Origin: Melieria omissa | Taxonomy: Eukaryota; Arthropoda; Insecta; Diptera; Ulidiidae | Length of the DNA stretch: 64,000 nucleotides | Reading direction: 5' to 3' | NCBI GenBank assembly: GCA_963971225.1 | Contig: OZ020267.1 | Span: forward strand, 9,203,574 to 9,267,573 | Shown: one piece after another, positions 24,488-36,308 of the stretch | Numbering within the stretch: the stretch's first letter is position 1 | Layout: each line of letters begins with the position of its first letter | Position numbers and translations under genes: made by a program | The notes under the pieces: generated by a model | The model's input: only the letters and a program-made list of their open reading frames with translations | The model's database searches: none | Told to the model about the DNA's origin: nothing

Positions 24488-27400
24488 ATGTGCTGGTGTC
24501 TGCGCGTATACTGGACAGTGTTGCATAATTTGTTTGTGCGATTCGTTACCAATGTGGCCAATTCGATTTACAACAACAACTGGTGTGCTGCGTGCTGCGG
24601 CCGCTGCTGCTGTTGCTGTTGCGCCGATTGCCAACATAAATACAAACAAACCAAACGCGTTTCGACAATATTGAGTGACGTCGAGTCGACGATCGAGTGT
24701 GGCTTCGGCGGCGAGAGAACGACCGCAACAACGGCGACGTTATTTCAGAATCATGATTATGTCATTGTTGGTAAGTTGAGTTGTGTTGTTGTCTGGTGAG
24801 AATGAGATAAGTTAAATGACGATATCGATTCGCCGATGCTTTGATGCCATTGGGAATGCGAGCGCGCACATTGCGAGTATAAACAATGAATGCTGAAAAG
24901 TGTTTGGAAAAATGTATTTTTGTTTCATAATTTGTTGAATTTTTTTAAATAAAGTTTTTTTTGACCGAATAATCGGCGTTGACAAAATTTTCTAGTCAGC
25001 TTTGGCTTAATAGATATGTCGATTAGTTGGCCGTTGCTTTCAAATAAAAAAATTGAAAGTGTATCGAAGATCAGAATACTTTTGAAAATCGAAATCAGTA
25101 ACAATGTGATATGAACTTTGGAATTTCTTTAAGAACATGTCGCATTTTTAAACGACAAGAAATATTTGTTTTCACATGAAGTACACAAATGAACGAAAGT
25201 GATCCTCATTATCCAAATCTAACTCTAAATAAGTCATAATTATTTATTTAATTATGTTTATTTTTACAAAAACCTTATAAACTGAAGCTATTGACTTGGA
25301 AAGTTACACCCACAACACAGATGGTCAATGGCGAAATCAGGGGGGAGGGGGTGTGGGGGTTGAACACCCCGAAATATAAAGATCTACTTTAAAACTGCAT
25401 TCAAATTAAAAGACATTTTATAAATATTAAAGAATTACTTTTCGAAACCCCCTCCTGAAATATTTTTCTGAATCCGCGTCTGCTGATGGTTGTGCGACAC
25501 TTGGCTTTAGTTCACCATTGGACTAAAACGATTCGTTGATTAGTGTTCAGTACCATACATTTCTAATTATTGCAAACGCATTGAATGGTCATTGTGTTTT
25601 TGGATGAGCAGACGCCTTCATTCAGTGGACACTATACATATACATATAGTTTAGTATATATGTTGCGTACACAACTTTGAGAGCTTCTTAGTTGTCTTTA
25701 GTCATTGAAGTCAAATAATTTTTTATATCTTTCTACTTACTTATTTATTAATATGTCATTGTTTATTTTAATCTTACTGCGTGTTTTTATCCATTTTATA
25801 AACAGGGTGGCGCAAAAGTTATCCCTCTATCGGCAGATGCTATAACTTTTGCAAATTTCTCATACATTCATTCATAAACAAATTAGAGCCAAAGAACATT
25901 AGGTGACAAGTTTTGCGCCACTCTGTATTTGCTTACATTGCACAGTGATCAGTTCCATAGGCAAAATTGAAAAAAATTCATAGTCTCAGAATTAAACGAT
26001 TTTGATGTCATTTGAAAGGTAAAACTCCAACTAAGAAAACCCAAAAAATCTGTAATAAAAATTAATTAGTGTGTGTGTGCAATAGCGGCTCAAAAAGTTT
26101 TAATTTTTTCACAAAAATATATAAACACATATTTTCTGTTTTTTAGTCTATTGAGTAAAAAAAATTGCAAAAATACATGGTTACCAAGAAGTGCTAAAAC
26201 TTCCAATATAGATTACGAGATGATGTGGCAATTTTCGCTTTTAATGTTTTCTTAAAATTTGCATAGCTGAGGCTTTTACTTTACTCTTAATTAAAAGTAT
26301 TTTTCTAAATTAAAAATTTGAAAATTGGCAAAATTTAGAGAAAAATATCTAAAAAGTATATAAAATTATGTTCCTGTATTTTTTTTAATTTAAGAAGCAT
26401 TCTTGCTTTGTCGAATAATGTTACTACATCCTCCGATATCTTCGGATCTCAGAAAATAATTCAATTTGAAAAGTGGTCCAAACACTTAGTTTTCAACAAA
26501 ATTTATTTTATTCATCCATAAAAGTATGCAATCAGCATGAAAAATTGAAAAAAAAACTACAAAAATGAAAACATACATCTATTATTTTGATTTTTATTGC
26601 AAAACAAAAGGGTCCTAGGATAATTTATATTACTCTTTGCAATTATTAATGTTGCTGTTACCGATTAATTGTAACATCTGAAAAATCTAGTCAACACGCT
26701 TGGTGCTATAGCTTACCAAAAATTACGAACTACAAAAGTTTAAGCAGAAGATTTCAATCCAGCAGACCATGATTAACTAGTAACACTTCGTTCAATAATG
26801 TGTGTGACTGACACATAGATGGCGGCACTAATACTAAATCAATATTTTTTTTCGAAATTGTGAACCTTTTTAGGCTTACTGTCAAAATTATATGTCAATC
26901 CGACCATTAGTTTACAAGTTACAGTGCTTTAAGTGACACTACTTTTGAGTTTTCAAAAAAAATGAATTCAAAGCAATTCCGTGTGCTGATTTATCATTGT
27001 TTTTTAATGAAAAAAAATACTGTTCAATGCCAGGAATGGCTTGAAAAACATTATTCGGACTCTGCTCCATCAAAAAGAACCATTTGTTATTGGTATGCCG
27101 AATTCAAACGTGGTCGTACAGACACCGATGACATTCCATCTACTGGACGGCCAAATGACGCTGTTATTCCGGAAAACGTTGAAAAAACACTGAACATCAT
27201 TATGTCCGACCGTAAAGTGAAAGTGGGGGAGATTGCTGACATTCTAAAGATATCAGCAGGCAGTGTTATGGCGCAAGGTTATGGCGTCAGTATTTTGGGA
27301 TGTGCACGGAATAATATTCATCGACTATCTTGAGAAAGGGAAAACAATCAATAGCGACTATTATATAGCGTTGTTGGAACGTTTGAAAGAAGAAATCGCG

Positions 27401-28599
27401 ATTAAGCGGCCCCATATGAAGAAGAAAAAAGTGTTGTTTCACCAAGACAATGCACCGTGTCACAAGTCGATGAAAACGATGGCAAAAATGCATGAATTGG
27501 GCTTCGAATTGCTTCCTCATCCCCCGTATTCTCCAGATCTGGCCCCCAGCGACTACTGGCTCTTCGCAGACCTCAAAAAGATGCTCCGTGGTAAGAGATT
27601 TGGCTCAAATGATGAAGTAATCGCCGAAACTAACGCCTATTTTGAAGGCAAAGAAAAATCGTTCTACAAAGGCGGTATCGAAAGATTGGAAAAGCGTTGG
27701 AATGATTGTATCTCCCTAAAAGGGGACTATGTTGATGAATAAAAACGAATTTTGGCAAAAAAATGTGTTTTAATTAGTTAGTCACACACATTATTGAACG
27801 AAGTGTTATACAAAATTTTATGAGGAACGGGCCACTCATTCTAATTTTGTCCCGCGGTTGTATGGAGTCGAATGAATCATTGTGCATTGGCGCACGCATG
27901 GGGCTTTGGAAGTTCAAAACCCCGCAAATATCTTTTTGTTACAGATAGTGGTTAGCTATGTTTATGAATTCAAATGGTACTGGCCCCAAAAGATTTGTAT
28001 GAAACAATATGATTTTCTTTGACGCACTTCTCATTAAATATGCTTTGATTCTCATTCAAAATGTACTCATTCTCATAGTCAAATGCTCATTCTAATATTC
28101 ATTCCACATTCAATAAAACACACTGTTTCTGAACACCTTTCATAATCTTCTTGCGCACAGATGACAGCGACGCCAACTATTTAGAAATTGAACGCCGAAA
28201 AATCGAAACCGAGCCCTACTATCTCATTGTGGATCGTGCAACGGCCGAGGACGTGCTCAGCTGTAGGGAGGATGGAGCTTGTCTAGTGAGACCATACAAG
28301 GAAATGGTAAGATGCAACCAATTTTCATTTGGCATTTTGAAATGATCAGAAAGTATATATTCTCATTGCAGGATATATCCATCAAGTATGTTGTGAGCAT
28401 ATACGCGCAGGGACAGTACTTTCATCTATTCATACGGCAGATCGGTGGCAAGCAGCAGTACGGCATTGGACAGCAGAAGCCACACGAGAGACTCTTCAGT
28501 ACACCCAGCGACATTGTCGACTTTTACAGCTGCAACGTGCTCCAGTGCACAAACAAGACTTGCAGCCTCAGTTTGATGCTTAAGCCCATAGTTGCCTAA
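24488..28599 (+). CDS. SH2-domain adaptor-like protein, 3 exons
   Basis: The exons are 24488-24770, 28161-28306 and 28372-28599. Phases are 1 then 0, with GTAAGT and GTAAGA donors, giving 218 residues. Exon 1 encodes a Cys-rich patch near residues 35-50, CAACCGRCCCCCCADC, which could be palmitoylated or bind metal. From about residue 114 a single SH2 domain fills the rest: YYLIVDR, then DGACLVRPYKE with the phosphotyrosine-binding arginine at 138, then KQQYGIGQQK. The last motif and the truncated end resemble BLNK/SLP-76/CLNK SH2 domains more than kinase SH2s. It should bind phosphotyrosine partners in tyrosine-kinase signalling. Exons 2 and 3 are secure. Exon 1 is chosen from phase and donor and may be an alternative first exon. 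Confidence 0.75.
25326..25496. mobile_element. hAT-like MITE, copy 2
   Basis: It starts CAATGGCGAAATCAGGGG and ends GAATCCGCGTCTGCTG. The core (ACTTTAAAACTGCAT, TATTAAAGAATTA) matches the copy at 15500-15659. It lies in the first intron of the SH2 gene. The ends are more decayed than in copy 1. Confidence 0.55.
25803..25925. mobile_element. Short Tc1/mariner-type MITE (~123 bp)
   Basis: It begins CAGGGTGGCGCAAAAGTT and ends, read inward, CAGAGTGGCGCAAAACTTG. The inverted repeats are thus about 18 bases with few mismatches. TA follows the right end. The middle has no coding capacity. It lies in the first intron of the SH2 gene. Confidence 0.65.
26783..27806 (+). mobile_element. mariner (DD34D), internally deleted, 1024 bp
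   Basis: The perfect terminal repeats begin ACACTTCGTTCAATAATGTG, and a TA duplication is present on both sides (26781-26782 and 27807-27808). The transposase begins at 26962. Its N-terminal DNA-binding part (frame 1, to about 27260) is open, and the C-terminal part (27263-27742) is open in another frame. The C-terminal part has WDVHGIIFIDYL, LFHQDNAPCH and HPPYSPDLAPSDYWLF, so all three catalytic aspartates are present with 34-residue spacing. A middle segment between the DNA-binding and catalytic regions is deleted, which shifts the frame. It sits in the first intron of the SH2 gene, same strand. Intact ends mean it could still be moved by a helper. Confidence 0.9.
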
Positions 28600-28732
28600 A
28601 TGTGCAGAGTTGCATGCGCAGTTTGTAAATATTAAGTTTATTTTAAGATATTTAAATTATAAACATTTATGTACAAAGTATGCTGTAATGAAACTTAGGC
28701 TAGCCACGTACTCCTAGGTATGGTAGTAGAAT

Positions 28733-31700
28733 CTAGGTGGCCACCACCGCTTTGAAGACGCAATGATTATTTTGCATGAGCGCTGGCCATAGAAACCCTT
28801 TGATAAGATCCGAGCGTCGATCGGCCTGGGGGTGACGTTCATGTTTCTCGGGCCGCAAAAACCCTGAAAGCAAAAATTACACACATTAAGTTTAGCTGAG
28901 CGCACCGACATTTGTCCGTAAGTTGCATGCGAACCGAGATTAAAATCGCTGTCCAGATAATATGGTGACTTCTGATTGATCATGCGCCAGGCGAGACGCA
29001 CGCAGGCGCTAACGAACAGCGTCAGGGGCGGGCAAGCTTCCAGGCAAGGATACTCGTGCAGCGTCGACAGGACCTGGGTGAGTAAAGCAAATTTCAAACT
29101 TTTGCCGACCAAGGCGCATCTTAGTGCAGCACTCACCTGATTAAAGACGGATCGTTCGATTTCGCCCAGCGGAAAGGCGTCGACGGTGTCGTGCAAGTGA
29201 TTCCGCACCGATCGGTCCAGCGCGAGCGTTATCTCATTGGTGCTGTCCAGCGGGCAGTTGAGCGTGCGACGCACCTCCATGACTTTGCGTTCGCGCATTC
29301 CATGACACAAGCGAAACGACAGCTGCAAGCAAGTAGGGAAAAACTTCAATGCGAATAACGGTAAAGAAAAGTATCAATTGTGGGCAACGCCACATAATCG
29401 AATGATTACGCGTGAAACCGTCTAACGGTTGATAAAGAAGAAGATTTCAATTATTTCGCCGCTTCAACAATTCACTGTCAATAACGACAACAAGCCGCCG
29501 CCGCCGCTACATGGAAGCAGTCACGTGCAGCGCTGCGCTGTGATCTGGCGCCATAAAGCCCGATTGCTGCCAACGAGCAATGAAATGGAATCGAAAGTTT
29601 AAATTCGGATGTTTGGCGAAGACGCATGTTGTCAAGTTCACAGCGTAATTCAATCAACTTGACAGAGTACAAAAGCGAATTGTGTTCTACACTTTGCCTG
29701 AGGTGTGCGCAGCACTTTCTCAACACTCCAACGTTTCAGCGTTTCAGTTAATGGGCGTTTTTTATGAAACTTAAAATCAGTGTTTGCAGGTCTTAATGCG
29801 CACAGCATCAATTTCGAATGACGCCCACGGCAATTGGCAACAGGCACAATAAACGCTTGTCTAACTACACCCAATTGAAGCGCCTTTTGTAGTATTTGGA
29901 ATCAGTCAGTGGTAGCGATGGTAGTATTTTTTTGTTTCATTTACATGTACACAATGCAGTTTTGCATTAGAAACCAAAAGTGTTGCTGAGTAGTGACGGT
30001 TACTTATGGAAAGCGCTTTAGGCGCTTAACTGACAATAAGTGCATGTTGAAAAATGCTTGTCATGGCTCAGTAAATCTAATGATAAAGAAAGATTATTGG
30101 CAACAACATCAATGACTATGACAGTCTATAATAGATTGTGATGAACATGTAAAAATAATAAGTCACACATACCAACTTGATCTGAAAATTTACTTAGGCC
30201 AATCTGGCATATATTCGCATATATTTTCGTTCAGCTGATTTCCAAAACAGAAAATAGCAAACCTCTGAGAGGGAAATAGTGAAAAATAGGGTGGTGCTTC
30301 ACGACGACCCAAAAATGCTTTAGTTTTGCGAACTGTGACTGCAAGATTTTCACCATTTTTGTAGTGAATTTTAATAATTTCAATGCGTTGTTGAAGCGTA
30401 TCTCGTTCTATTTTTAGTAATGGCGTAGTTTCTACTTGTCAAATGTCAAAGAATAAAAGCTTCAAAAGCGACAGCTACCGAAATACCGGGTGATTCAAAA
30501 TAACACCTGTTGTTGGAAAACCCTATAGTTGCCTATGTAAAAATTCCAGTTTTAGTCGATGATTGATCTAAAATTAAGAGCCTCAGGTGTCATCAGGCCT
30601 TAGTTATGTATGTACATTAGATATGATTTAGTGCACGATTTTTCAATTTCGATGCTCCGCAATCTCTCATTTTATGCGGTTTGATGAAAAAGTGCATGAG
30701 CCAAAAAATTTTGGCGCTAGGGTGGGGCTAAATGACGTCGCATCGAGGCCAAAGTTCACAAAAAAAAGTGGGGGATTCGACAAATTGCTCCACAGCTGGT
30801 CAGAAGTTGCTCCTAGAGGGTTAAAATCTATGACCGACCCCTCTAGTTTTCCTTACTGAATATTTCTTTCAAACATACTCATCCCCTATCTCCAACCCTT
30901 AATGGGGCTCCCATACAAAATGGTCGTTTTTATAAAATGGGCTCCCATTGCTCCCAGGTTGCCCCCAGATGAATCAAATGTATGACCGACACCCATTTAT
31001 TTTCCCTTCCGAATGTTTCTTCCAAACATACCTACCCGCTAACTCCAAGTCTTAAGGGGGCTGCCATACAAAACTGGCTATTTTCTATGCCATTGACTCT
31101 CCACTTGTAAATGTAATAGTTAAATTAGCGAGAAAACATCGTATCTCGGAAACTGCTGAACCGATTTATATGATTTATCAGCGATCGCCAACATTCTTGA
31201 GTACAAAAAATACAAAATTAAGTAAGGTTCAGAAATTCACCACCAGAGGGTGTACCCCATACGATCGGATTTGTGACGTTGTCAACTTTGGGTATCTACA
31301 AAGCAAAAATCAAAATGTATTGTCGAAACCCCATTAACCTCCCTACTTTGAATATAATTGTAACTTTAGATTAGTGTTAGTGTTATTAGCTTTTTTGTGA
31401 ACTTTGACCTCGGCTCATACCCTTTTTCACCAAACCGCATAAAATGAGAGGTTGCGGAGCATCGAGAACCCAAGAATCTCCATACAACACTAAATCATGT
31501 CTAATGTACATATGTGGAAATTAGTCGGTAAAGACTGCTAAAATCACTTTTACTAGCTTTTTGATTAAATTCGCTTTCGAAAAAGCTCTTAATAAAAAAA
31601 ATTCAAAAAAAACCGTCCAACCTCTAAATTCTGTCTCCCATACTGCAAGCTGGAATTCACATTCAAATTTCTTTTCACCTGGCAAACTTACCACAATAAT

Positions 31701-33235
31701 TGAGAAGAGAATTTTCACTTTCAAGTTGTGTACGTGCTTGAGCTGCGGCAAACCGTCCAACGCCTCCAGAGTGTCTGCCCTATTTTCCATATACAAGGTG
31801 CGGTATTGTGTTACCATTTCGCTGTTGAGACAAAAAAAAACCAAACATCGAAATTGTGTTAGCAAAAGAATGGCAACATTTTGTACGGGCGTGTGCGATG
31901 GTAAAATGAAAGAAAACAAAAAAAAAATCAAAAACAAAAACAAATTACAATTTGAATATTTATGGCCAATTGGGTGAAGTGCCCAATTTTCGACAACTGC
32001 TGCAGCGCCCAAAACTGGCAGAACGCAACACAAATTGCGTGGCCTGTAGCCAAAAGCGCCTAATTTGTGCAAAGAGCGAAAGCGTTGTGCAAAGCGCAGA
32101 AATTGCCTGTGTGTGTGTAAGTAGCCGACATTTTTTGGGTTAGTGTAAGTTTGATAAACGGTCGCAACTTTGGTTTCATCATACCTCAGCTCTTCATTGG
32201 TTGAATCGTCCGAGTGGTAGCCGTCGCTGCAATTGCTGCCGCCACTGCCTGCGCCTGTGGGACTCGGCGGCACACTCTCCGGTCCCATTAGGTGCATGAC
32301 CGCTTCGCAGCCGCGCGAAATGTTCATAAGCAAGCCGGCCGCTGGCCGTTTCTCGATGCTGGCCTGCACGTCGAGGCGCTTCACCTGTCCCACGCACTTC
32401 AGCACCTCCTTGTCGTTCTCGACGCGCTGACTCAGATTTTCGACGAGGCTGGTCAGCTGCTTCAGCGCCGGCTTGTCCAGCATAGTCAGCAGCGTCTTGT
32501 TCTCGATGAGTCGCTGCTGTATGTCGCCATAGCTGATGGCCAGCAACCGTTGGTGCGACGAGTGTGCCGGGTCCTGATTGGCTGTGATCATGTTCAGCTC
32601 CTCCAGTTTGTGTATGGCTGTCTTGTAGGTGTCCACATGGCGTTGCAGTTCAGTCTTGAGCGCCAGGTGCAGCGATATCAGCTGACCGGCGGCGTCCGTG
32701 GTCAGGCCGTGCACGCCCAGACCCTGTACGGCGTTGTCGAATGATTTGCGGCGCTCGCGCAGCGTCTGGCGCAGATTGGGTTCGTACTGCGCCAGCGCCT
32801 GTATGAGCTTGGCGCAGCGCTGTCGCAGACCGGACTCGTGGGGATTGGAGAAGAGACGCACCAGTTGCCAGGCGACGGATTCGGCTGGCACATCGGGTTT
32901 TGGCGACGGATTGACTGTGATTAATCTGTAAGAAATTTGGGATTTTTCTTTATTGATAGTGAAAACTTTTGATTTGCAGTAGTGACGCACCTTGTGAAGA
33001 ACGACTCGAGCAGATAAGCGCTGTGCGGCAAGTGTTCCAGCAACAAATCGATGGGCAGCTCTGCAATGACCGAACGCAGCACAGACGGTCCCAGGCGCCC
33101 AACTACGCCGGCTGCCTCGCGATACTGTCGGCCCTCGGAGAGCAGCATTAGACGCCGCAGCACCTGGCGCGGACTGGTGAGGAATTCGCGTCCGTCGCGC
33201 GGCGGCCCACGTATTCGCTCACGACTGTCCGCCAT
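28733..33235 (-). CDS. Mieap/SPATA18-like mitochondrial quality-control protein, 6 exons
   Basis: The exons are 33235-32991, 32925-32185, 31821-31692, 29322-29137, 29073-28935 and 28863-28733. All are in phase, giving 523 residues, close to vertebrate Mieap (about 540). The N-terminal 330 residues are helical and Leu-rich, with a Ser/Gly-rich linker (SVPPSPTGAGSGGSNCSDGY). The C-terminal half carries the family pattern: YRTLYMENRADTLEALDGL, ILFSIIV joined to LSFRLCHGMRERK, CLEACPPLTLFV, YLDSDFNLG and FLWPALMQNN. In vertebrates Mieap acts in mitochondrial degradation and repair; a similar role here is inferred from resemblance alone. The fifth donor (G|GTTCGC) is weak, but it restores both the phase and the family motif. 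The 2.4 kb third intron is filled with transposon debris. The gene converges on the SH2 gene, with only 133 bases between stop codons. Confidence 0.78.
30285..30525 (-). mobile_element. rosa-type mariner 5' fragment
   Basis: Read on the minus strand from 30525, it matches the left end of the element at 14035 (GGGTTTTCCAACAACAGGTG, then GGTATTTCGGTAGCTGTC). It continues into the start of the transposase (ERDTLQQRIEIIKIHYKNG). It ends abruptly after GRREAP, so only about 240 bases survive. It lies in the third intron of the Mieap-like gene. It contains the N-terminal segment that the copy at 14035 has lost. Confidence 0.75.
30611..31510. mobile_element. Foldback-type DNA transposon with ~100-base inverted ends
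   Basis: The left end starts TGTACATTAGATATGATTTA, and the right end, read inward, starts TGTACATTAGACATGATTTA. The inverted similarity continues through CGATGCTCCGCAA and CTCATTTTATGCGGTTTG to GAGCC, roughly 105-115 bases in from each end. The 650-base middle has no transposase. Within it, a segment of about 130 bases repeats (TATGACCGACCC, then CCAAACATAC and CCATACAAAA, near 30829 and 30981). It lies within the third intron of the Mieap-like gene. Confidence 0.75.
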
Positions 33236-33493
33236 TGAGGATATGGACTCTTGGTGGTTCTTGAGCAAAATTTGTTTTCTGCGTGTGTAGCGTTGAAAAT
33301 TGTGTGTTCAATCAGTGGATTTTTACAGGTGAATTGCAATGACTTGAATGGCACAAATGGTAAATACAGTGAGCGCAATGAAAACATGTACACAATCGCA
33401 ATGGGATCTCGGTGTGAAGTGTGGAGTTTTAGTCCAATGCAGATGCTTCAGCATTCAGCTTCGAAAAATTAAAATTAATTAAATTAAATTTAG

Positions 33494-33766
33494 TTAACCC
33501 TTTCGCTACAGATTTGTACTGGGGAAAGTTAAATTTTTAAATTTTACGTTTTACGCTTCTATGTGGTTGTATTAGCAACATTCCATATGCAATTTTTTCA
33601 TTTTTATACTCGGACCCTGTATTTCAGAGTCTTTTTCTATGTTAGAAATCACATCGTTGTGGCTGTAATAATTACTAAAACATAAAACTATTCTAAGGAC
33701 CAACAAAAAAATTTATTCTTGAAACCACTGAGGGTTCAGAAGTCCACAAAATAGCGAAAGGGTTAA
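33494..33766 (+). mobile_element. piggyBac-like MITE, subfamily A, copy 4 (best ends)
   Basis: The ends are perfect: TTAACCCTTTCGCTA at 33494-33508 and TAGCGAAAGGGTTAA at 33752-33766. That is a TTAA duplication plus an 11-base inverted repeat. At 273 bp it is about half the length of copies 1-3 and lacks their central part. It lies just upstream of the Mieap-like gene, about 260 bases from its start codon, so it may affect that promoter. Confidence 0.88.
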
Positions 33767-35705
33767 GTCAAATAGTTCCATGTTATGGTTCAATGTGAAT
33801 TTTTTTTCAAATTACATGCTGAAGCTGTGACTGAATGAAGCGTCTGCACTGAATCGCCTTGACAAATGCTTACAACATCTTGAAACATCAGCTCGCTATG
33901 GCGCAATGCAGCAAAACTTGTTTAGGCGTTTAGTGCAACTGAAATTAAAATGAAAGATATATATCAATGAAAGTTTTTTAATTTATGGTTGCAAAGCAAA
34001 AGACAGCGTTTTCCTATAACAGCTAATAATTGCATGCACTTTGAAAATTATGACAATTACAACAGAGTGTCGTTGCTTTCACTGCTTGATGCGCCCCACA
34101 GTCATGACGGAAATACTAACTAGGCTCACACAGTGTTGAAATTCAGCTGCAGCGCGTCCAAGTATGCAAGCAATGTGCATTGTTGTGTTAATGTTGGCCA
34201 AAATTGTTTAGGAGCGCTGACGTGCTTTCGTCTCAGACACCCAGTACAGACCAGGAAATGTCACAATGGTGAGAAAGTTTTGACAATAAGTGCAAACAAC
34301 AATAAAGCCAAAACAACGCAAAAATTTCAACTTAATACGCCAGCAATCTGCAAAAGTATTCACTTTTCTTACACAACCGTTGAGCCTTTTCAACACCTCA
34401 ACAGTTGAATGGATGAGCGGATTTGAAAAGTTTTGAAACAACAAATTAACAAAAGCATAAACAGTCACTTAGAGACCGTGGAAACGAAAATAATCTGTTT
34501 GTGAAAGGAAGTAAAGTGCATTAAAAGAAATTAAATTGAATTGTTGAGCGTATTTAAAATTCTAGAATATTGTAGAGAAACAACCTCCAGACTCATTATG
34601 ACTTGTAATTTCTGCATATTTTTTATTGAAAATTTCCGTTCCAAATGCTGTTAGGAGCTGCTAAACTCTTATATGAGCTCAGCATAATTTTACAAAATCG
34701 GTATAGCACTTTAAATGCACATGCAAACATATTTACATAAGTATGTACTTACGGAACTAGCAAAGCATAATGAAACATCACTGGAGAATTCTGATGCACT
34801 CAAGCCGAAAGTTTAGTTACAACTTGCAGCATAATTCTATGCAGCCACGTCGATTGCCCGCTACAGCCGCACAAGTGGGGCTGCTTTGTATTGCAGTGAA
34901 TTCGACACGACGCTATTACACTGTGTACGAGTACATTCTCCAAATATGAATAATAAAAACCAAAACAAAAAAAACAAGTTTAACATGGCCGGCAATAATT
35001 ACGTCGGCACAGTCCGTTGCTGGAAAAGAATCCAACTCGGACAGACAAAAGATCAAGTGGCAGACGTTGCCTTTAGCTGGAAAAGCACGTAAACAATGCC
35101 AAGAAAATGCCCAAAAATAGCAACAAAAAAGAAAACAACAACAACAACTAGTAAATAAGAAAACCACAGTTACCGGCTTTTCATAAATAGATGCAGTCAT
35201 AAAGCACAACAACAACAACAATAGTGTAAGCACTAAATGGACGCATTCGAAGCAAAAAAAAACATCTAAAAACGCTAACAAGACTCAACAAAATTGCTAA
35301 TAAAATAAAAATTCACCTTCATTCATACTGTTTTCTTCTATTTTTATTGTTGCTTTTTCGTTACAACCAAATTATTAACAATTTTTCTAGCTAAGTAGCC
35401 GCCTTAATTGGCTTTTGAACGAATATACGCTTTAATAATTGTGGGCTGAGTTGTTGCCTCGAAAATCTTAAGATACACTCAAAGAAATAAGTAGGTCGTT
35501 TAAAGATTCTCTAAATTTTAACTATTTATTAGTTAAAAATTTGTTGCAGCAATTGTTTAATTGATGGATTCAAGGCAAGAGTCCATGAATTCTTCATCCA
35601 ACATCCTTTTTTCTAACCTATACATCCTTCCTAAACCGGCGCAATGCCTCGCATTCATAGGGGTATCCCCCTGCGCGTTGGCTCGATTAAAAAAACCCGA
35701 CATTC
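33767..35705. other. Non-coding stretch
   Basis: No convincing exon. Low-complexity CAA/AAC tracts lie at about 35136-35225. Long open frames on the minus strand here are Leu/Phe-rich artefacts of these tracts. Confidence 0.4.
35595..35690 (-). repeat. Short interspersed repeat, copy 1 of an inverted pair
   Basis: Read on the minus strand it contains CGAGCCAACGCGCAGGGGG, ATACCCCTATGAATGCGAGG and CATTGCGCCGGTTTAGG. These correspond closely to plus-strand sequence at 43826-43890. It has no coding content, and its type is unknown. Confidence 0.55.
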
Positions 35706-36308
35706 TTAACCCTTTCGAACCCAAAGTTGCCTGAGAGCAACTTCACCTATTTGTTATTTTATAGCAAAAACTACGATTGATTTATGAGTTTAATTTAAAA
35801 TTCAAAGCAAATTACAAACAATTTTACTGTTATCCCCCAAATAATTTCCAATAACACTGCACAACAAAATCAAACTTTTTTTAAAACAACAAGGTTCTGA
35901 CAACCGATTCTGGTAGAGGGGGTAAAAAAAAAATATACTTGTATCGGCGTTTTGAAAGTTTTTTTTAGGGGGGTCAAAGTTTTCACCTTTTTGCTCATTC
36001 TTATGGTGAATCGGCATACGAAAACCATGTAACATCACATTTTAGGTATATGATGTTTTCAGCAATTCGATGTAAAATAGAGCTTTGATGTATTCAGAGA
36101 CCTATAGTAGAATTTTATGGCGAATATTTTTGTGGTACATTTTTTTCCTTAAACAGTCCTGTTTTACAGGGCATTTTTGGCATTTTAGAAAAAAAGGGTC
36201 AAATTGACCCATAAAAATAGTAGCTACAAGATTGAAATGCTCCACAAAAAGGTTCTTCGTAGTATTTTAGTAATATCGAGACATTTGATGCGGGGTCGAA
36301 AGGGTTGC
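35706..36308 (+). mobile_element. piggyBac-like MITE, subfamily B, copy 1
   Basis: It starts TTAACCCTTTCGAACCC and ends GGGGTCGAAAGGGTTGC, the last TTAA having mutated. The body matches 39187 and 51271 at the left end (GAGAGCAACTTCACCTATTTG and AAAACTACGATTGATTTATG; one copy carries GAGACCAACTT). The right half contains unrelated AT-rich sequence, so this copy is probably recombined. It is non-coding. Confidence 0.7.

Noticed and set aside
31521..32990. Single 489-residue protein read straight through
   Set aside because: It runs through introns of the Mieap-like gene. Donor and acceptor sites restore the family motif only when the intervening sequence is removed.
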